Origin: Lentimicrobium saccharophilum
GTDB taxonomy: Bacteria; Bacteroidota; Bacteroidia; Bacteroidales; Lentimicrobiaceae
Length of the DNA stretch: 64,000 nucleotides
Assembly (NCBI RefSeq): GCF_001192835.1
Contig: NZ_DF968182.1
Coordinates: forward strand, 3,031,321 to 3,095,320
Direction: 5' to 3'
Part shown: positions 1 through 9,014 of the stretch, one piece after another
Numbering within the stretch: the first letter of the stretch is position 1
How the letters are laid out: every line of letters starts with the position of its first letter
Notes under the pieces: generated by a model
What the model was told of the DNA's origin: nothing
Database searches by the model: none
Seen by the model: the letters and a program-made list of their open reading frames with translations, nothing else
Translations under genes and position numbers: made by a program

Positions 1-822
1 CAGCTTTCGCAAAAAGCAGCGGAAACCAATGCTGATATAATTGTTTTTGCAGGTGTGCATTTTATGGCTGAAACAGCAAAAATACTCAGTCCTGATAAAA
101 AAGTGTTATTGCCCGACCTTGAAGCCGGCTGCTCATTGGCCGACAGTTGCCCTCCGGACGATTTTAAGCGCTTTATTGAGGCTCACCCGGGGCATAAGGT
201 GGTTTCGTATATAAATTGCTCTGCAGCCGTTAAAACGATGTCGGACGTAATATGCACTTCCAGCAATGCAAAAATGGTTGTGGAATCTTTTCCGCAGGAT
301 GAAAAACTGATATTTGTCCCTGACAAAAACCTGGGCGCTTACATTAACGGACAAACGGGGCGCAACATGGTTTTGTGGGACGGGAGTTGTCATGTGCATA
401 ACCAGCTGAGTGACGAAAAAGTGATACAGCTGAAAATGCAAAATCCGGATGCAAAATTGATCGCACATCCCGAATGCCGGGGACCGGTGCTTGCACTGGC
501 CGAATTCATCGGATCTACCGCCGCTTTGCTCGAATATACCAGAAAGGATTCCTGCAAACGGTATATAGTGGCAACCGAAGGCGGTATCATTCATCAGATG
601 CAGAAAGCTTCTCCCGATAAGGAATTTATTGTTGTGCCATCGGATGAAACCTGTTCCTGTAACGATTGTCCTTATATGAAAATGAATACGGTACAGAAAT
701 TGTATCTCTGTCTGAAAAATGAATCTCCGGAAATTTTACTGGATACCGCTGTTATAGAACGGGCCAAAGAACCGATTATCAGGATGCTGGAAATTTCAAA
801 AGCAGCAAAACTGATCAGATAG
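1..822 (+). CDS. nadA: Quinolinate synthase NadA, 5'-truncated by window edge
   Basis: Quinolinate synthase condenses iminoaspartate with dihydroxyacetone phosphate to make quinolinate in de novo NAD synthesis, using a [4Fe-4S] cluster. The frame is open from base 1, so the N-terminal part lies upstream of the window; the GTG at 55 is an internal codon, not the start. The motif GVHFMAETAKILSP is typical of the family. Three cysteine contexts match the cluster ligands: YINCSAA, HPECRGPV and the C-terminal CSCNDCPYMKMNT. The reading frame ends with TAG at 820-822. The MORN-repeat gene follows 33 bp downstream on the same strand and could be co-transcribed, although no functional link is known. 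The identification rests on several conserved motifs and is secure. Confidence 0.97.
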   Translation, partial: QLSQKAAETNADIIVFAGVHFMAETAKILSPDKKVLLPDLEAGCSLADSCPPDDFKRFIEAHPGHKVVSYINCSAAVKTMSDVICTSSNAKMVVESFPQDEKLIFVPDKNLGAYINGQTGRNMVLWDGSCHVHNQLSDEKVIQLKMQNPDAKLIAHPECRGPVLALAEFIGSTAALLEYTRKDSCKRYIVATEGGIIHQMQKASPDKEFIVVPSDETCSCNDCPYMKMNTVQKLYLCLKNESPEILLDTAVIERAKEPIIRMLEISKAAKLIR

Positions 823-855
823 GAAAAATTCCGCTGATTTGCGTAATTTTACAAA

Positions 856-2373
856 ATGCGAAAATCACTGCTGTTTCTGGTTTTAGTGATGATTGCCTTT
901 CTTCTGAAAGCGCAGGACAACACCGTTGTACCCAACGGATTCAACCGCTTTTACCATCCCGATGGCAAGGTTTCCAGCGAAGGGATGATGCGCGACGGAA
1001 AACCTGATGGTTATTGGAAAACTTACTGGGAAAACGGCACCCTGAAATCGGAAGGAAACCGTAGAAATTTCGAACTCGACAGCATCTGGAGTTTTTATGA
1101 CGAAAACGGTAAAACCACCCTGCAGATTACCTATCTGAACGGCAAAAAGGAAGGCATCCGACGCACTTTCAGGGAAAATGAAATTATTGAAGAGAATTTT
1201 TCGAATGACGTGAAACACGGACTAACCGTTTATTTTTATCCTGACGGGAAAATAATGCGGACGATTAATTTCGAAAACGGCCTCGAAAACGGGTATGCGC
1301 GTGAATACGACCAGGATGGAACGGTGATTACCATGATAGAATACCGGCGCGGTTTTGTGGTGGATCGCGAAAACATCAACCGCCGCGACCGCAACGGACT
1401 GAAACAGGGTAAATGGAAATTTTTCTACCCCGACGGGAAAGTGAAAACCGAAGGCAATTACAGGGATGATAAGCGCAACGGCTATTTCAAAGAGTATGAC
1501 GAAAAAGGCATGCTCATTGATATTGCCAAATATGTGAATGATGTTAAGCAGGAAGAGCCGCCCGAACTGGTCAAACTGGATGTACGCACCGATTATTATC
1601 CTGACGGAAAAGTAAAAACCAGGGCCAGCTACAAGGGCGATACCCCCGAAGGCATAAGGCGGGAGTACGATGAAAAGGGACAGGTGGTTGCCGCTTACAC
1701 CTTTACCAACGGAGTGATTACGGCCGAAGGGATTATTGACGATGAAGGGGTAAAAGACGGGCCGTGGAAGGAGTTCTATGCAGACGGGACACTGAGGTCG
1801 GAAGGTGTATACCGGAATGGCAAACGCATCGGCAAATGGCGTTTCTACCATCAGAACAGAAACCTGGAACAGGAAGGCAATTACAACAACCAGGGGAATT
1901 CTGATGGTCTGTGGAAATGGTATTACGAAGATGGATTGTTGCTGCGTGAAGAGAATTTCCTGAACGGAAAGTCGGAAGGATTATTTACGGAATATGATGA
2001 AAATGGAACCGTGATTATTCAGGGTGAGTATGTTGACGGACTGGAGGAAGGATTCTGGAAATACCAGCACGGCGACCATCGCGAAGAAGGCACCTACCGC
2101 AGCGGAATGCGCAACGGTGACTGGAAATATTACTACGACAACGGGGAGTTGAGTTTTCAGGGCGCTTATATCGACGACAATCCCAACGGGCGCCATATCT
2201 GGTTCTGGCCAGATGGTAAAAAGAAAGACGAAGGCGAGTACCTGATGGGTATGAAAAACGGCGACTGGATTCAGTATAATACCGATGGAACGGTATTTAT
2301 GGTGATCAGTTACCAGAACGGCATCGAAAAGAAATACGACGGCGTAAGGATTAAACCGGAACCCCTGGAGTAG
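856..2373 (+). CDS. Secreted MORN/YwqK-type repeat protein
   Basis: The 505-residue product starts with a signal peptide (hydrophobic residues 5-17, ending LLKAQ) and then consists almost entirely of short repeats of the form G-x-W-x-F-Y-x-(P/E)-D/N-G-x-x-x-x-E-G-x-Y. This is the MORN_2 repeat found in proteins labelled 'YwqK family antitoxin'. The repeats run from about residue 30 to the end. Such proteins are predicted to be exported repeat scaffolds; their substrate or partner is unknown. Despite the antitoxin label, no toxin gene lies next to it here, so a toxin-antitoxin role is not supported. The start is the ATG at 856, which places the signal peptide at the N-terminus. Downstream is a long gene-free region with a hairpin repeat at 2647. 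Confidence 0.88.
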   Translation: MRKSLLFLVLVMIAFLLKAQDNTVVPNGFNRFYHPDGKVSSEGMMRDGKPDGYWKTYWENGTLKSEGNRRNFELDSIWSFYDENGKTTLQITYLNGKKEGIRRTFRENEIIEENFSNDVKHGLTVYFYPDGKIMRTINFENGLENGYAREYDQDGTVITMIEYRRGFVVDRENINRRDRNGLKQGKWKFFYPDGKVKTEGNYRDDKRNGYFKEYDEKGMLIDIAKYVNDVKQEEPPELVKLDVRTDYYPDGKVKTRASYKGDTPEGIRREYDEKGQVVAAYTFTNGVITAEGIIDDEGVKDGPWKEFYADGTLRSEGVYRNGKRIGKWRFYHQNRNLEQEGNYNNQGNSDGLWKWYYEDGLLLREENFLNGKSEGLFTEYDENGTVIIQGEYVDGLEEGFWKYQHGDHREEGTYRSGMRNGDWKYYYDNGELSFQGAYIDDNPNGRHIWFWPDGKKKDEGEYLMGMKNGDWIQYNTDGTVFMVISYQNGIEKKYDGVRIKPEPLE

Positions 2374-2645
2374 ATTTCGGATTTTAGATTTATGATTTTA
2401 GATTTATGATGCTGTTTTAACAGGGGAAATTGAGGTTAAAAGAATTTCTAATTTCTAATTTTTAATTTCTAAATAGATTGATATTTAAGTATATAGGTGG
2501 TAATTTGCATTGAAATTGCCAGTTATTGATTTTAGATTCCGGATTTGGTGATTTGACCGGGCATTTCGTTACATAGATAATTTTAGGCTTTTCAGATGGG
2601 CAAGGGACGAGGGACGCCTGAAGAAGGAGAGAGAGGGATAAGGAT
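2374..2645. other. AT-rich simple-sequence spacer
   Basis: This is the first part of a 1.4 kb gene-free stretch. Bases 2374-2475 hold imperfect short repeats of the type GATTTTAGATTTATGAT and TTTCTAATTTCTAATTTTTAATT, low-complexity sequence that is not coding. The rest shows no gene that can be supported on either strand. Confidence 0.7.
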
Positions 2646-2646
2646 C

Positions 2647-2743
2647 CACCTGACAGGTTTTCTTCTGACCTGTTAGGTGTTTAAAAGACGATTAAACCTT
2701 GATAAGTTGAATACCGCGCACGGAAGGGACATCTGCGTCAGCG
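2647..2743. repeat. Dispersed hairpin repeat, copy 1
   Basis: A near-perfect inverted repeat (CACCTGACAGGTT ... GACCTGTTAGGTG, 2647-2679) is followed by GACGATTAAACC and a GC-rich tail (CACGGAAGGGACATCTGCG). The same arrangement recurs at 30778, 30887, 32277 and 32401. This copy lies about 270 bp beyond the stop of the MORN-repeat gene. It is the most diverged full-length copy. Confidence 0.75.
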
Positions 2744-2810
2744 GGAGCGCGTCTTCCCGCGAAAAGTTGCGACAGGGCCTGACGCGTGCCATAGAATGTC
2801 AGGTGGATTA

Positions 2811-3420
2811 ATAAACCACATAAGACACAACTTGTCCAGGCTACATTGCCGGGAACAGGCCACAATTGATTGTTTTCAGGAAACTCAGCGTTCAATGATT
2901 CGAGGCTTTGAAATCTTATCAACGTTAAATTAATGCATGAACCTAATGTGTTCTAATGTGCCTGCTGTGGTTATTTTTTAGTAGATTTTGGAAAATGTGG
3001 CAAGTTTCTTTTCACCACAATAGACACAATAGGACACATTAGATCGTTTTCAGGAAACGCAGAATTCAATGATTCATGACAATGAAATCTCATCAACTTT
3101 AAGTTAATGCATGAACCTAATGTGTTCTAATGTGCCTGCTGTGGTTATTTCTTAGTAGATTTTGGAAAATGTGGCAAGTTTCTTTTCACCACAATAGACA
3201 CAATAGGACACATTAGATCGTTTTCAGGAAACGCAGAATTCAATGATTCATGACAATGAAATCTCATCAGCTTTAAGTTAATGCATGAACCTATTGTGTT
3301 CTAATGTGCCTGCTGTGGTTATTTCTTAGTAGATTTTGGAAAATGTGGCAAGTTTCTTTTCACCACAATAGACACAACTTGTCCCGGCTATTTTGCCGGG
3401 AATAGGACACAATAGGGTAC
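2811..3420. repeat. 174-bp tandem repeat array, about 3 copies
   Basis: The string TAATGCATGAACCTA begins at 2931, 3105 and 3279, an exact 174-bp period. Units 2931-3104 and 3105-3278 are almost identical, and a third runs to about 3378. A degenerate partial unit precedes them from about 2811, and the last unit merges into related sequence (ACAACTTGTCCCGGCTA) near 3376-3440. The units contain the motif CACAATAGACACAATAGGACACATTAG only in pieces between AT-rich stretches. There is no conserved open frame across units, so this looks like a non-coding tandem duplication. Confidence 0.85.
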
Positions 3421-3804
3421 AGTTTTCCCGGCTACTTTGCCGGAATCAGATAAACTGCATTACCGCATTTTTATGACTTGTCCCGCAACAGGCGGGATTT
3501 TTAAATTTACACAATGCTACGCACCTATGCACCTGGTAATCATTGTTAATTTTTTAACTTTCTGTTATTGCAATACTCCGTCCATTCTACGCGCTCAACC
3601 TTAACCCTGGTTGCTGAGCGACTTGTGGTGAGCGACGGTGGTCGAGCGGCGGTGGTCGAGCGATTCCGATAGCCATCGGAACGAGACCAGCCGAGACCAG
3701 CCGAAGCATAACCTCAACCTTATCCTCCTGCCTCTGTTTGCTAAGTTTCGTTATCTTTGAAAAACCGGAAACGCCTGATCCCGGTTTCAAAAAAATTATT
3801 TGTT
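3421..3804. other. Gene-free spacer with GC-rich short repeats
   Basis: This stretch separates the tandem repeats from the nitroreductase gene. It holds a short direct repeat (GGTGGTCGAGCG twice within 3635-3662, with GAGACCAGCC twice near 3685-3705). The minus-strand open frame over it has biased, non-protein-like content. It presumably contains the promoter for the nitroreductase gene, but no convincing promoter motif was found. Confidence 0.55.
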
Positions 3805-4440
3805 ATGAAAGAATTGTTTTTTTCCGTTTTATTCGCGTTCAGCCTTATGACACCAGATTTTGTCTTTTCCCAGGAGGGGGAGATTCCTTTATCCCCGCCT
3901 GATCTGAAATCGGGCAAGCCGCTGATGCAGGCATTGAGTGAACGGAGTAGCCACCGTGAATTCAGTGAAGAGATGCTTTCGCAGGAACATCTGTCTGGAT
4001 TGCTGTGGGCTGCCTGCGGCATCAACCGTCCGGAAAGCGGAAAACGCACCGCACCCTCGGCCCGCAACTGGCAGGATGTGCAGGTATATGTGTTTCTGAA
4101 AGAAGGAATTTATCTTTATGATGAAGCGGGACATAAACTTGTGCAGGTTGTCGCGGGCGATCACCGGAAAGCTTCCGGGATGCAGGATTTTGTAGAAAAA
4201 GCGCCTGTAAATCTGGTATATGTTTCCGACTATGACCGTATGAAGGAAGCACAGGATAAATCTTTGTATTCCGGTTTGAGTGCGGGATATATTTCACAGA
4301 ATGTTTATCTCTATTGCGCTTCCGAAGGACTTAACACTGTGATGCGTGCCATGGTGGACCGTGAGGCTATGCACAGCCTGATGAATCTGAAGCCTTCACA
4401 GCATGTGGTGGGGGCCCAGACAGTGGGTTACAGGCCCTAG
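3805..4440 (+). CDS. Exported SagB/nitroreductase-family flavoprotein
   Basis: The family uses FMN to reduce or oxidise small substrates (nitroreductase fold; SagB-like members oxidise azolines in other systems). Features seen are a signal peptide (hydrophobic residues 3-17, then VFSQ), the N-terminal motif ALSERSSHREFSEEMLS typical of the R-S/T-x-R FMN-binding segment, the LLWAACGINR segment, TAPSARNWQDVQVYV, and the C-terminal VGAQTVGYRP. At 211 residues from this ATG the size fits a nitroreductase monomer. The ATG at 3805 is preferred over an upstream TTG at 3757 because it puts the signal peptide at the N-terminus. No cyclodehydratase or precursor peptide gene is nearby, so a role in azoline peptide synthesis is not indicated. 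Confidence 0.85.
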   Translation: MKELFFSVLFAFSLMTPDFVFSQEGEIPLSPPDLKSGKPLMQALSERSSHREFSEEMLSQEHLSGLLWAACGINRPESGKRTAPSARNWQDVQVYVFLKEGIYLYDEAGHKLVQVVAGDHRKASGMQDFVEKAPVNLVYVSDYDRMKEAQDKSLYSGLSAGYISQNVYLYCASEGLNTVMRAMVDREAMHSLMNLKPSQHVVGAQTVGYRP

Positions 4441-4664
4441 AAATGGCCTGCATTTTATGGTGATTTAGTACACATAAAGGCCTTGCTTATCATCTGTCAT
4501 TGCGACATTGATTCCATCTGCACAAGATGTGAACTTCTGCGCAGATAATGTATACCTGTGTGTGTTTACAGGAGTATTCATTTATGATAAAGCTTGTAAC
4601 TGTGATTATTTTTCCGGGAATTTTATAATAACCGGAAATCCTGGAAAATCAGGCAGGGTGAGAA

Positions 4665-5240
4665 TCAGGACAGGAATATCTGATTCACGGTGGTTTCAAG
4701 TTCCAGCGCCATTTTCAGCAACGGGTTTCCGTGTTCGTTTCCCCTTTTTACCAGTACCCCGGCCAGGGAAGAATAGTACCATTTTTGTTCGTCTTTACCT
4801 GCTTTAAAACGCGACCAGAGTTCTTCGCCCTTTTCCCGGTAATCGTGCAGAATGGCCCTTGCATTGTCGAGCTTGTCGGCGCAGGATATCATCAGGACCG
4901 AAAGGTCGGATTCCTGCTCCAGGTGGTGCAGGGTCCGCTGCTTGCGTACTTTCCAGTCGGGTTCGGGCAGGTGTTTGTCTGTAATTTTATCCTGTTCCGA
5001 GGCGCCGGCCACCAACCGGGCCACCCTTTTTCCGAAGTGTTGTTCCACCATTTCAAGGGTAACGGGCGTATCTTCCACCACATCATGGAGAATGCCGGCG
5101 GCAATGGTTTCTTCATCACATCCCTGTTGACACAGGGTTTTCATCACATTTACAGGGTGGGAAATATAGGGGATATTGGTGCCCTTTCGGTATTGTCCTG
5201 CGTGGGCATCGGCAGCGAATTGAATGGCATTGAAGATCAT
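4665..5240 (-). CDS. HD-domain hydrolase, MESH1/SpoT-like
   Basis: A 191-residue protein with the HD hydrolase core of (p)ppGpp-degrading enzymes. It shows H13, RKG at 18-20, PYISHP (H28) and HDVVEDT (H52, D53, E56, D57), the metal-binding HD and ED pairs. It has no synthetase, TGS or ACT domain, so it resembles the small alarmone hydrolase class (MESH1-like), which removes pyrophosphate from ppGpp or related nucleotides. The substrate is inferred from the fold only. The gene stands alone on the minus strand. A truncated second copy of its start and upstream region lies at 8880-8980. Confidence 0.85.
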   Translation of the reverse strand: MIFNAIQFAADAHAGQYRKGTNIPYISHPVNVMKTLCQQGCDEETIAAGILHDVVEDTPVTLEMVEQHFGKRVARLVAGASEQDKITDKHLPEPDWKVRKQRTLHHLEQESDLSVLMISCADKLDNARAILHDYREKGEELWSRFKAGKDEQKWYYSSLAGVLVKRGNEHGNPLLKMALELETTVNQIFLS

Positions 5241-5310
5241 AGTGCAAAATTGTAGTTTATGTTAGTTTATCCGGTTTGCCTGGTTTGGTGGATGCTGTGA
5301 ATGATTGATA
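5204..5310. repeat. Direct repeat A (start of HD gene plus upstream DNA)
   Basis: About 105 bp covering the first 12 codons of the HD-domain gene and its upstream region recur at 8880-8980 in the same orientation. Shared segments include GGGCATCGGCAGCGAATTGA and, further out, GTGAATGAT. The two copies bracket the TIG/Kelch and beta-barrel gene pair. Divergence is moderate, suggesting an old duplication. Confidence 0.8.
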
Positions 5311-5462
5311 TCTGTCACCGGGTTTGACATACGAAAAGCAATTGTTTTATATATCTTCATTATCATGTTGCATTACAATCAAAGCACAGCAATAAAACTG
5401 AATTTATTTCAAGCCTGACGGTTGTTATATCCGGTGTAAGCATACATTGAAATTATATTCTG

Positions 5463-7553
5463 TCAATCCGGTTTTGAGGGATCAAATTTCCAGACATCAT
5501 TCCTGTTTGCATAATGACTTCCTGAGAGCCCCAGGAGAATATACCCCGTATTCCCTATTGTAAAAGTGGAAGCATTTCTTCTGTAACCGCCGGCAAATAC
5601 ATTGTCCGAATAATTCCAGGTATTTGAGGCGATGTCGTAATCAATCCAGACATTTGAACCATCAAAGCTGGAAAACAGACCCAAACCGGCATAAATTTTA
5701 TTATTTATCCTGAATCCGCTCATTTCTCTGCTTCCGATCGGACAATGGGATAGTTCTGTCCAGCTGTCATTCACTTCATCGTATTCCCAGAAATACCTGC
5801 TTCCGCCATAGCTTCCGTAATATTTCGCAAGAATATGCGCCGTATTTGAAGAGGAGATCGTGAGCATATCTTCGTTCCAGATGCCATAGTAAATATCGTT
5901 TAATTGACTCCAGGTATCCGTAACCGGATCGTATTTCCAGAAATCCATTTTTTCTTCGTAATTACCATAAGCGCCGCCTCCGGCATAACCATAACTGCCG
6001 ATTGAAAATCCGAATGGACTGAATCTTGCTCCCCCCGGAAAATCATTTTTCCGGGTCCAGGTGCGGGTAATTCCATTAAACTCCCAGACTTCGCTTAAGT
6101 TGTAGTCCGGGGTATATTGATTGCCTTTTGTACCACAAATTATATATGCCTTTTCTCCGATTACAAAAGTGGCAAACTTATTTCTTGCATCACCGGGAAA
6201 ATCTTCAAGCCGGATCCATATATCCGTAACAGGATCGTATTCCCAGAAGTCTTTGTACCAGCTTCCAAATTCACTACCACCTCCCAGTCCAATGTATCCT
6301 TTATCGCCTATTGAAAAATACGCACCATATATCCTTGGATTACCCGGGAAGTCCCTCATTTTTGTCCAAGTACTTTTATAATCAACTCTTAACGCTTCTT
6401 CCAGGGTAAAGTTCTGATCAAGAACACTTACTGAAACATCCAGGGTTTCAAAAACACTGACTTCCCTGAGAGGAATCAGACTTCTCGGGAATTCAACGAC
6501 TAATTGGGTGCCGGTTGATGAAATAATTTTTACCTGGTGCTCACCAAAAGAAACTTTGTTTTTCTGAGGTAATGGATTAAAATTTTCACCGGTAATTGTC
6601 ATATTTTCAACATCGAACGTCTTAATCAGATCGCTATTTATTGAAAAAATTGCTGGTGGTTTAATCAAAACGGATTCGAAAACGGCTTCTCTCCCGCCTA
6701 AAACGATCCGGAGTTCATTGGAAGATTTTTCCAGTTCATTAGGCACAATAATCTTTAATCTTTTTTTGGAAGACGTTATAACACTGGCTTGTGTATTCCC
6801 AAGAAAGACCTTGTTTGCTTCAATCAACTGGCTGAAACAATCACCGTTTATTTCAATTGTATCTGCAAATGTTACTGATTCAGGATGAACAGAATAAATC
6901 AGGGGAGTTGTGATAATGAAAGAATCCGGGAAACCAGCGGAATTACCGGTAACGCTGACTGAAATAATATTGGTCGGAGTGGTAATTTCAGGAACTACAA
7001 CCAGAATCAGGGAATCAGTGCTTGCTAATGCTTTTGTTTTAAAGTTGTTGAAAAAAATATCGTTGTTTTGGTTAACATAACTGAAGTTTTTTCCCCTGAT
7101 TGTTAATGTATCTCCTACTGTTCCTTCAAGCGGAAAAACATCCTGTATTTTGGGAGCCTTGCTCCCCAGGCTCAGGAAGCTTATATTCTCCCCGTAAACG
7201 ATAAAATCCTTTGTTTTAATAAATGCCCGAACATAATAGGAAACATTTTCTTTCAAGGCAGTTTCTATTGTCTCTGTAAAATTTTTAGAATCAATATTAT
7301 CTGAGTATATGACCCTGTCGCTGTTTTCTATTGCCGGATTTATATATTCACTCCATACAAATCCGTAATTAATTACTTCAAAATTGCCCCGAAAAATTAT
7401 TTCTGCATTAAACCTTGCACCATCCGGGGTAATTTCGGTAACGGGAAGTGTTTTTATTCTTGGATAATCGCGACCGGTAACCTCATCTTTATTACACTTT
7501 ACCAGCAAACTCAGCAATGAGATCAACAGAAGGTTCCTTAAGATTGCTTTCAT
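5463..7553 (-). CDS. TIG/IPT and Kelch-repeat lipoprotein
   Basis: A 696-residue surface lipoprotein. The N-terminus is a lipoprotein signal with lipobox LLVKC (Cys20). Residues ~30-130 form an Fn3-like module common in Bacteroidota surface proteins, and residues ~132-395 hold three IPT/TIG immunoglobulin-like modules (PLEGTVGDTLTIRGKNF; VTFADTIEINGDCF; MTITGENFNP). Residues ~395-690 hold Kelch repeats (W-x-x-x-x-D-F-P-G-x-x-R; YGYAGGG; GYIGLGGG) predicted to form a beta-propeller. Such proteins are thought to bind glycans or proteins at the cell surface; the ligand is unknown. The start codon overlaps the stop of the upstream beta-barrel gene by 4 bp (ATGA), so the two are translationally coupled. 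By eye the gene is more AT-rich than the genes left of it. Confidence 0.85.
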   Translation of the reverse strand: MKAILRNLLLISLLSLLVKCNKDEVTGRDYPRIKTLPVTEITPDGARFNAEIIFRGNFEVINYGFVWSEYINPAIENSDRVIYSDNIDSKNFTETIETALKENVSYYVRAFIKTKDFIVYGENISFLSLGSKAPKIQDVFPLEGTVGDTLTIRGKNFSYVNQNNDIFFNNFKTKALASTDSLILVVVPEITTPTNIISVSVTGNSAGFPDSFIITTPLIYSVHPESVTFADTIEINGDCFSQLIEANKVFLGNTQASVITSSKKRLKIIVPNELEKSSNELRIVLGGREAVFESVLIKPPAIFSINSDLIKTFDVENMTITGENFNPLPQKNKVSFGEHQVKIISSTGTQLVVEFPRSLIPLREVSVFETLDVSVSVLDQNFTLEEALRVDYKSTWTKMRDFPGNPRIYGAYFSIGDKGYIGLGGGSEFGSWYKDFWEYDPVTDIWIRLEDFPGDARNKFATFVIGEKAYIICGTKGNQYTPDYNLSEVWEFNGITRTWTRKNDFPGGARFSPFGFSIGSYGYAGGGAYGNYEEKMDFWKYDPVTDTWSQLNDIYYGIWNEDMLTISSSNTAHILAKYYGSYGGSRYFWEYDEVNDSWTELSHCPIGSREMSGFRINNKIYAGLGLFSSFDGSNVWIDYDIASNTWNYSDNVFAGGYRRNASTFTIGNTGYILLGLSGSHYANRNDVWKFDPSKPD

Positions 7554-8737
7554 TTTGTGATAAGAATAAGATTTATCATAATGCGATTGTTACTTGCTTT
7601 GAAAATTCCGGTACTGTTAAGTGCGGACATTTCAAAATAGCGGACAGCGATGCCGGCTTTAAATTTTGGATATGATTTAAGAATACCAATTCCTGCCCAA
7701 TATCCGATTTGATTGTTATTAATCTTAAACGCTGATCGCTCAGGATATGTATTTACAACATTTCCCGAAACAATCTCAGTCATCAGTTTCGTCTCTGAAT
7801 TCAGATGATAATCATAGTTGATCCCACCTTGTAAATACAATCCGTATTTTTTTTCAGGGAAAGAGTACTTTAATGAAAGGGGCATTGATAATGTTGTCAG
7901 GTCAATATAAGTGTCATAATATTCTGTTGATGACTGATTCAGCACAACCAGGGATGAGTAACCGGATTTTATGTAATGAATTTCCCCCTGGAAAGCAAAT
8001 TTTTCTGTAATTCGGGGTGAAGAAATAGTGAAAAGAATTCCTGCTGAAGGATCAACGGAGCAATAGGAGTCATCAAGATATAGATAATACGTTGAATATT
8101 TACTTATTTGAATCTCAGACCTTGCCAGGCCAACAGCAGCTCCCCAATCATAATTTATCCACGGTTTTTTTGTCTTGAATTCTTTAAACGCTGAACCTTT
8201 GCATTGATTATATTCGACAACTAAGTTTGTTAAACTCTTCTCATTCAGATTAATATTCGAAATAATATCAGTCGTATTATAATAACAATCGCTAATCAAA
8301 GCAGATATTATACCACGCCATTTATTGCTTTCCCTCACATAGACTTTCCTGCCTATTTTCACTTCTTCACGGGAAGATTCCAAATCATAAATGCTCGTGT
8401 CTTTTTTTATATGATATTTATCTTTGGATTTGTAAAGGCTGATATCACCAATTACTAATGCTTCCACAAAAGAGCCTTCAATAATTTGAGATGCGAAGAA
8501 TTTATCATTATTATATCCAAATCCTTTAATTTCATGCGGATAGTACTTCCTGCCTTCTTGTTCACCTATGAATATACAAGATTTATAATTATTCAGGTTT
8601 GACCGATAATTTACCTGACCATAAATCGTATCATTCTCCGGAGTTATTATAAATCCGTTCCGGAAGTCACTCTGGCTGAAAGAACTATTAGCCAGTAATA
8701 CAAAAAATGTAATTACAAATATGATTTTATTTTTCAT
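7550..8737 (-). CDS. Outer-membrane beta-barrel protein
   Basis: A 395-residue protein with a clear Sec signal peptide (hydrophobic residues 4-16, ending SSFSQ). The segment ending DTIYGQVNYRSN is the short N-terminal motif found in many Bacteroidota outer-membrane proteins. The C-terminal half (residues ~195-395) alternates hydrophobic and polar residues with aromatic girdles (KYGLYLQGGINYDY; IGYWAGIGIL), as in a porin-like OMP_b-brl barrel, and ends in a beta-strand-like ILITK. Its stop overlaps the start of the TIG/Kelch lipoprotein gene, suggesting a barrel plus surface-lipoprotein pair. Function beyond that is unknown. Confidence 0.75.
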   Translation of the reverse strand: MKNKIIFVITFFVLLANSSFSQSDFRNGFIITPENDTIYGQVNYRSNLNNYKSCIFIGEQEGRKYYPHEIKGFGYNNDKFFASQIIEGSFVEALVIGDISLYKSKDKYHIKKDTSIYDLESSREEVKIGRKVYVRESNKWRGIISALISDCYYNTTDIISNINLNEKSLTNLVVEYNQCKGSAFKEFKTKKPWINYDWGAAVGLARSEIQISKYSTYYLYLDDSYCSVDPSAGILFTISSPRITEKFAFQGEIHYIKSGYSSLVVLNQSSTEYYDTYIDLTTLSMPLSLKYSFPEKKYGLYLQGGINYDYHLNSETKLMTEIVSGNVVNTYPERSAFKINNNQIGYWAGIGILKSYPKFKAGIAVRYFEMSALNSTGIFKASNNRIMINLILITK

Positions 8738-8879
8738 TATAAAACTAGTTATAATTTTCAGGTTATTCTTATATGTATTCTCGGCTTTACCACTTTAATA
8801 ACTTTCAAAAATACATATTTTTAATAAGGAATTGTTTTTGATGTATTTTAAAAAAACTTACTGTGATTCGGCTAAGCAC

Positions 8880-8980
8880 CGGGCATCGGCAGCGAATTGA
8901 ATGGCATTAAAGATCATATTGCAAAGATGGAGTTTTTTAGCTTATCCGTTTGTGTGGTTTTTTGGATGGTGTGAATGATA
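8880..8980 (-). pseudogene. Truncated 5' fragment of the HD-hydrolase gene
   Basis: This is the second copy of direct repeat A. On the minus strand, the ATG at 8915-8917 encodes MIFNAIQFAADA, identical to the first 12 residues of the HD protein at 5240. Similarity stops at about 8880, so no functional product remains. The repeat also covers about 60 bp upstream of the start. It lies only ~35 bp before the leader-distal end of the CRISPR array. Confidence 0.8.
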
Positions 8981-9014
8981 TTCAGACTCCGGCGCCTTGC
9001 CCAAAAAACTTTCT

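Noticed and set aside
856..2373. Toxin-antitoxin system suggested by the 'YwqK antitoxin' family label
   Set aside because: The product is an exported repeat protein and no toxin-like gene lies beside it.
2692..3790. Minus-strand frames at 2692-2922 and 3587-3790
   Set aside because: They lie on repeats and GC-rich filler; composition is not protein-like.
4508..5255. Plus-strand frames opposite the HD hydrolase gene
   Set aside because: They are antisense to a gene with clear catalytic motifs and have no recognisable features of their own.
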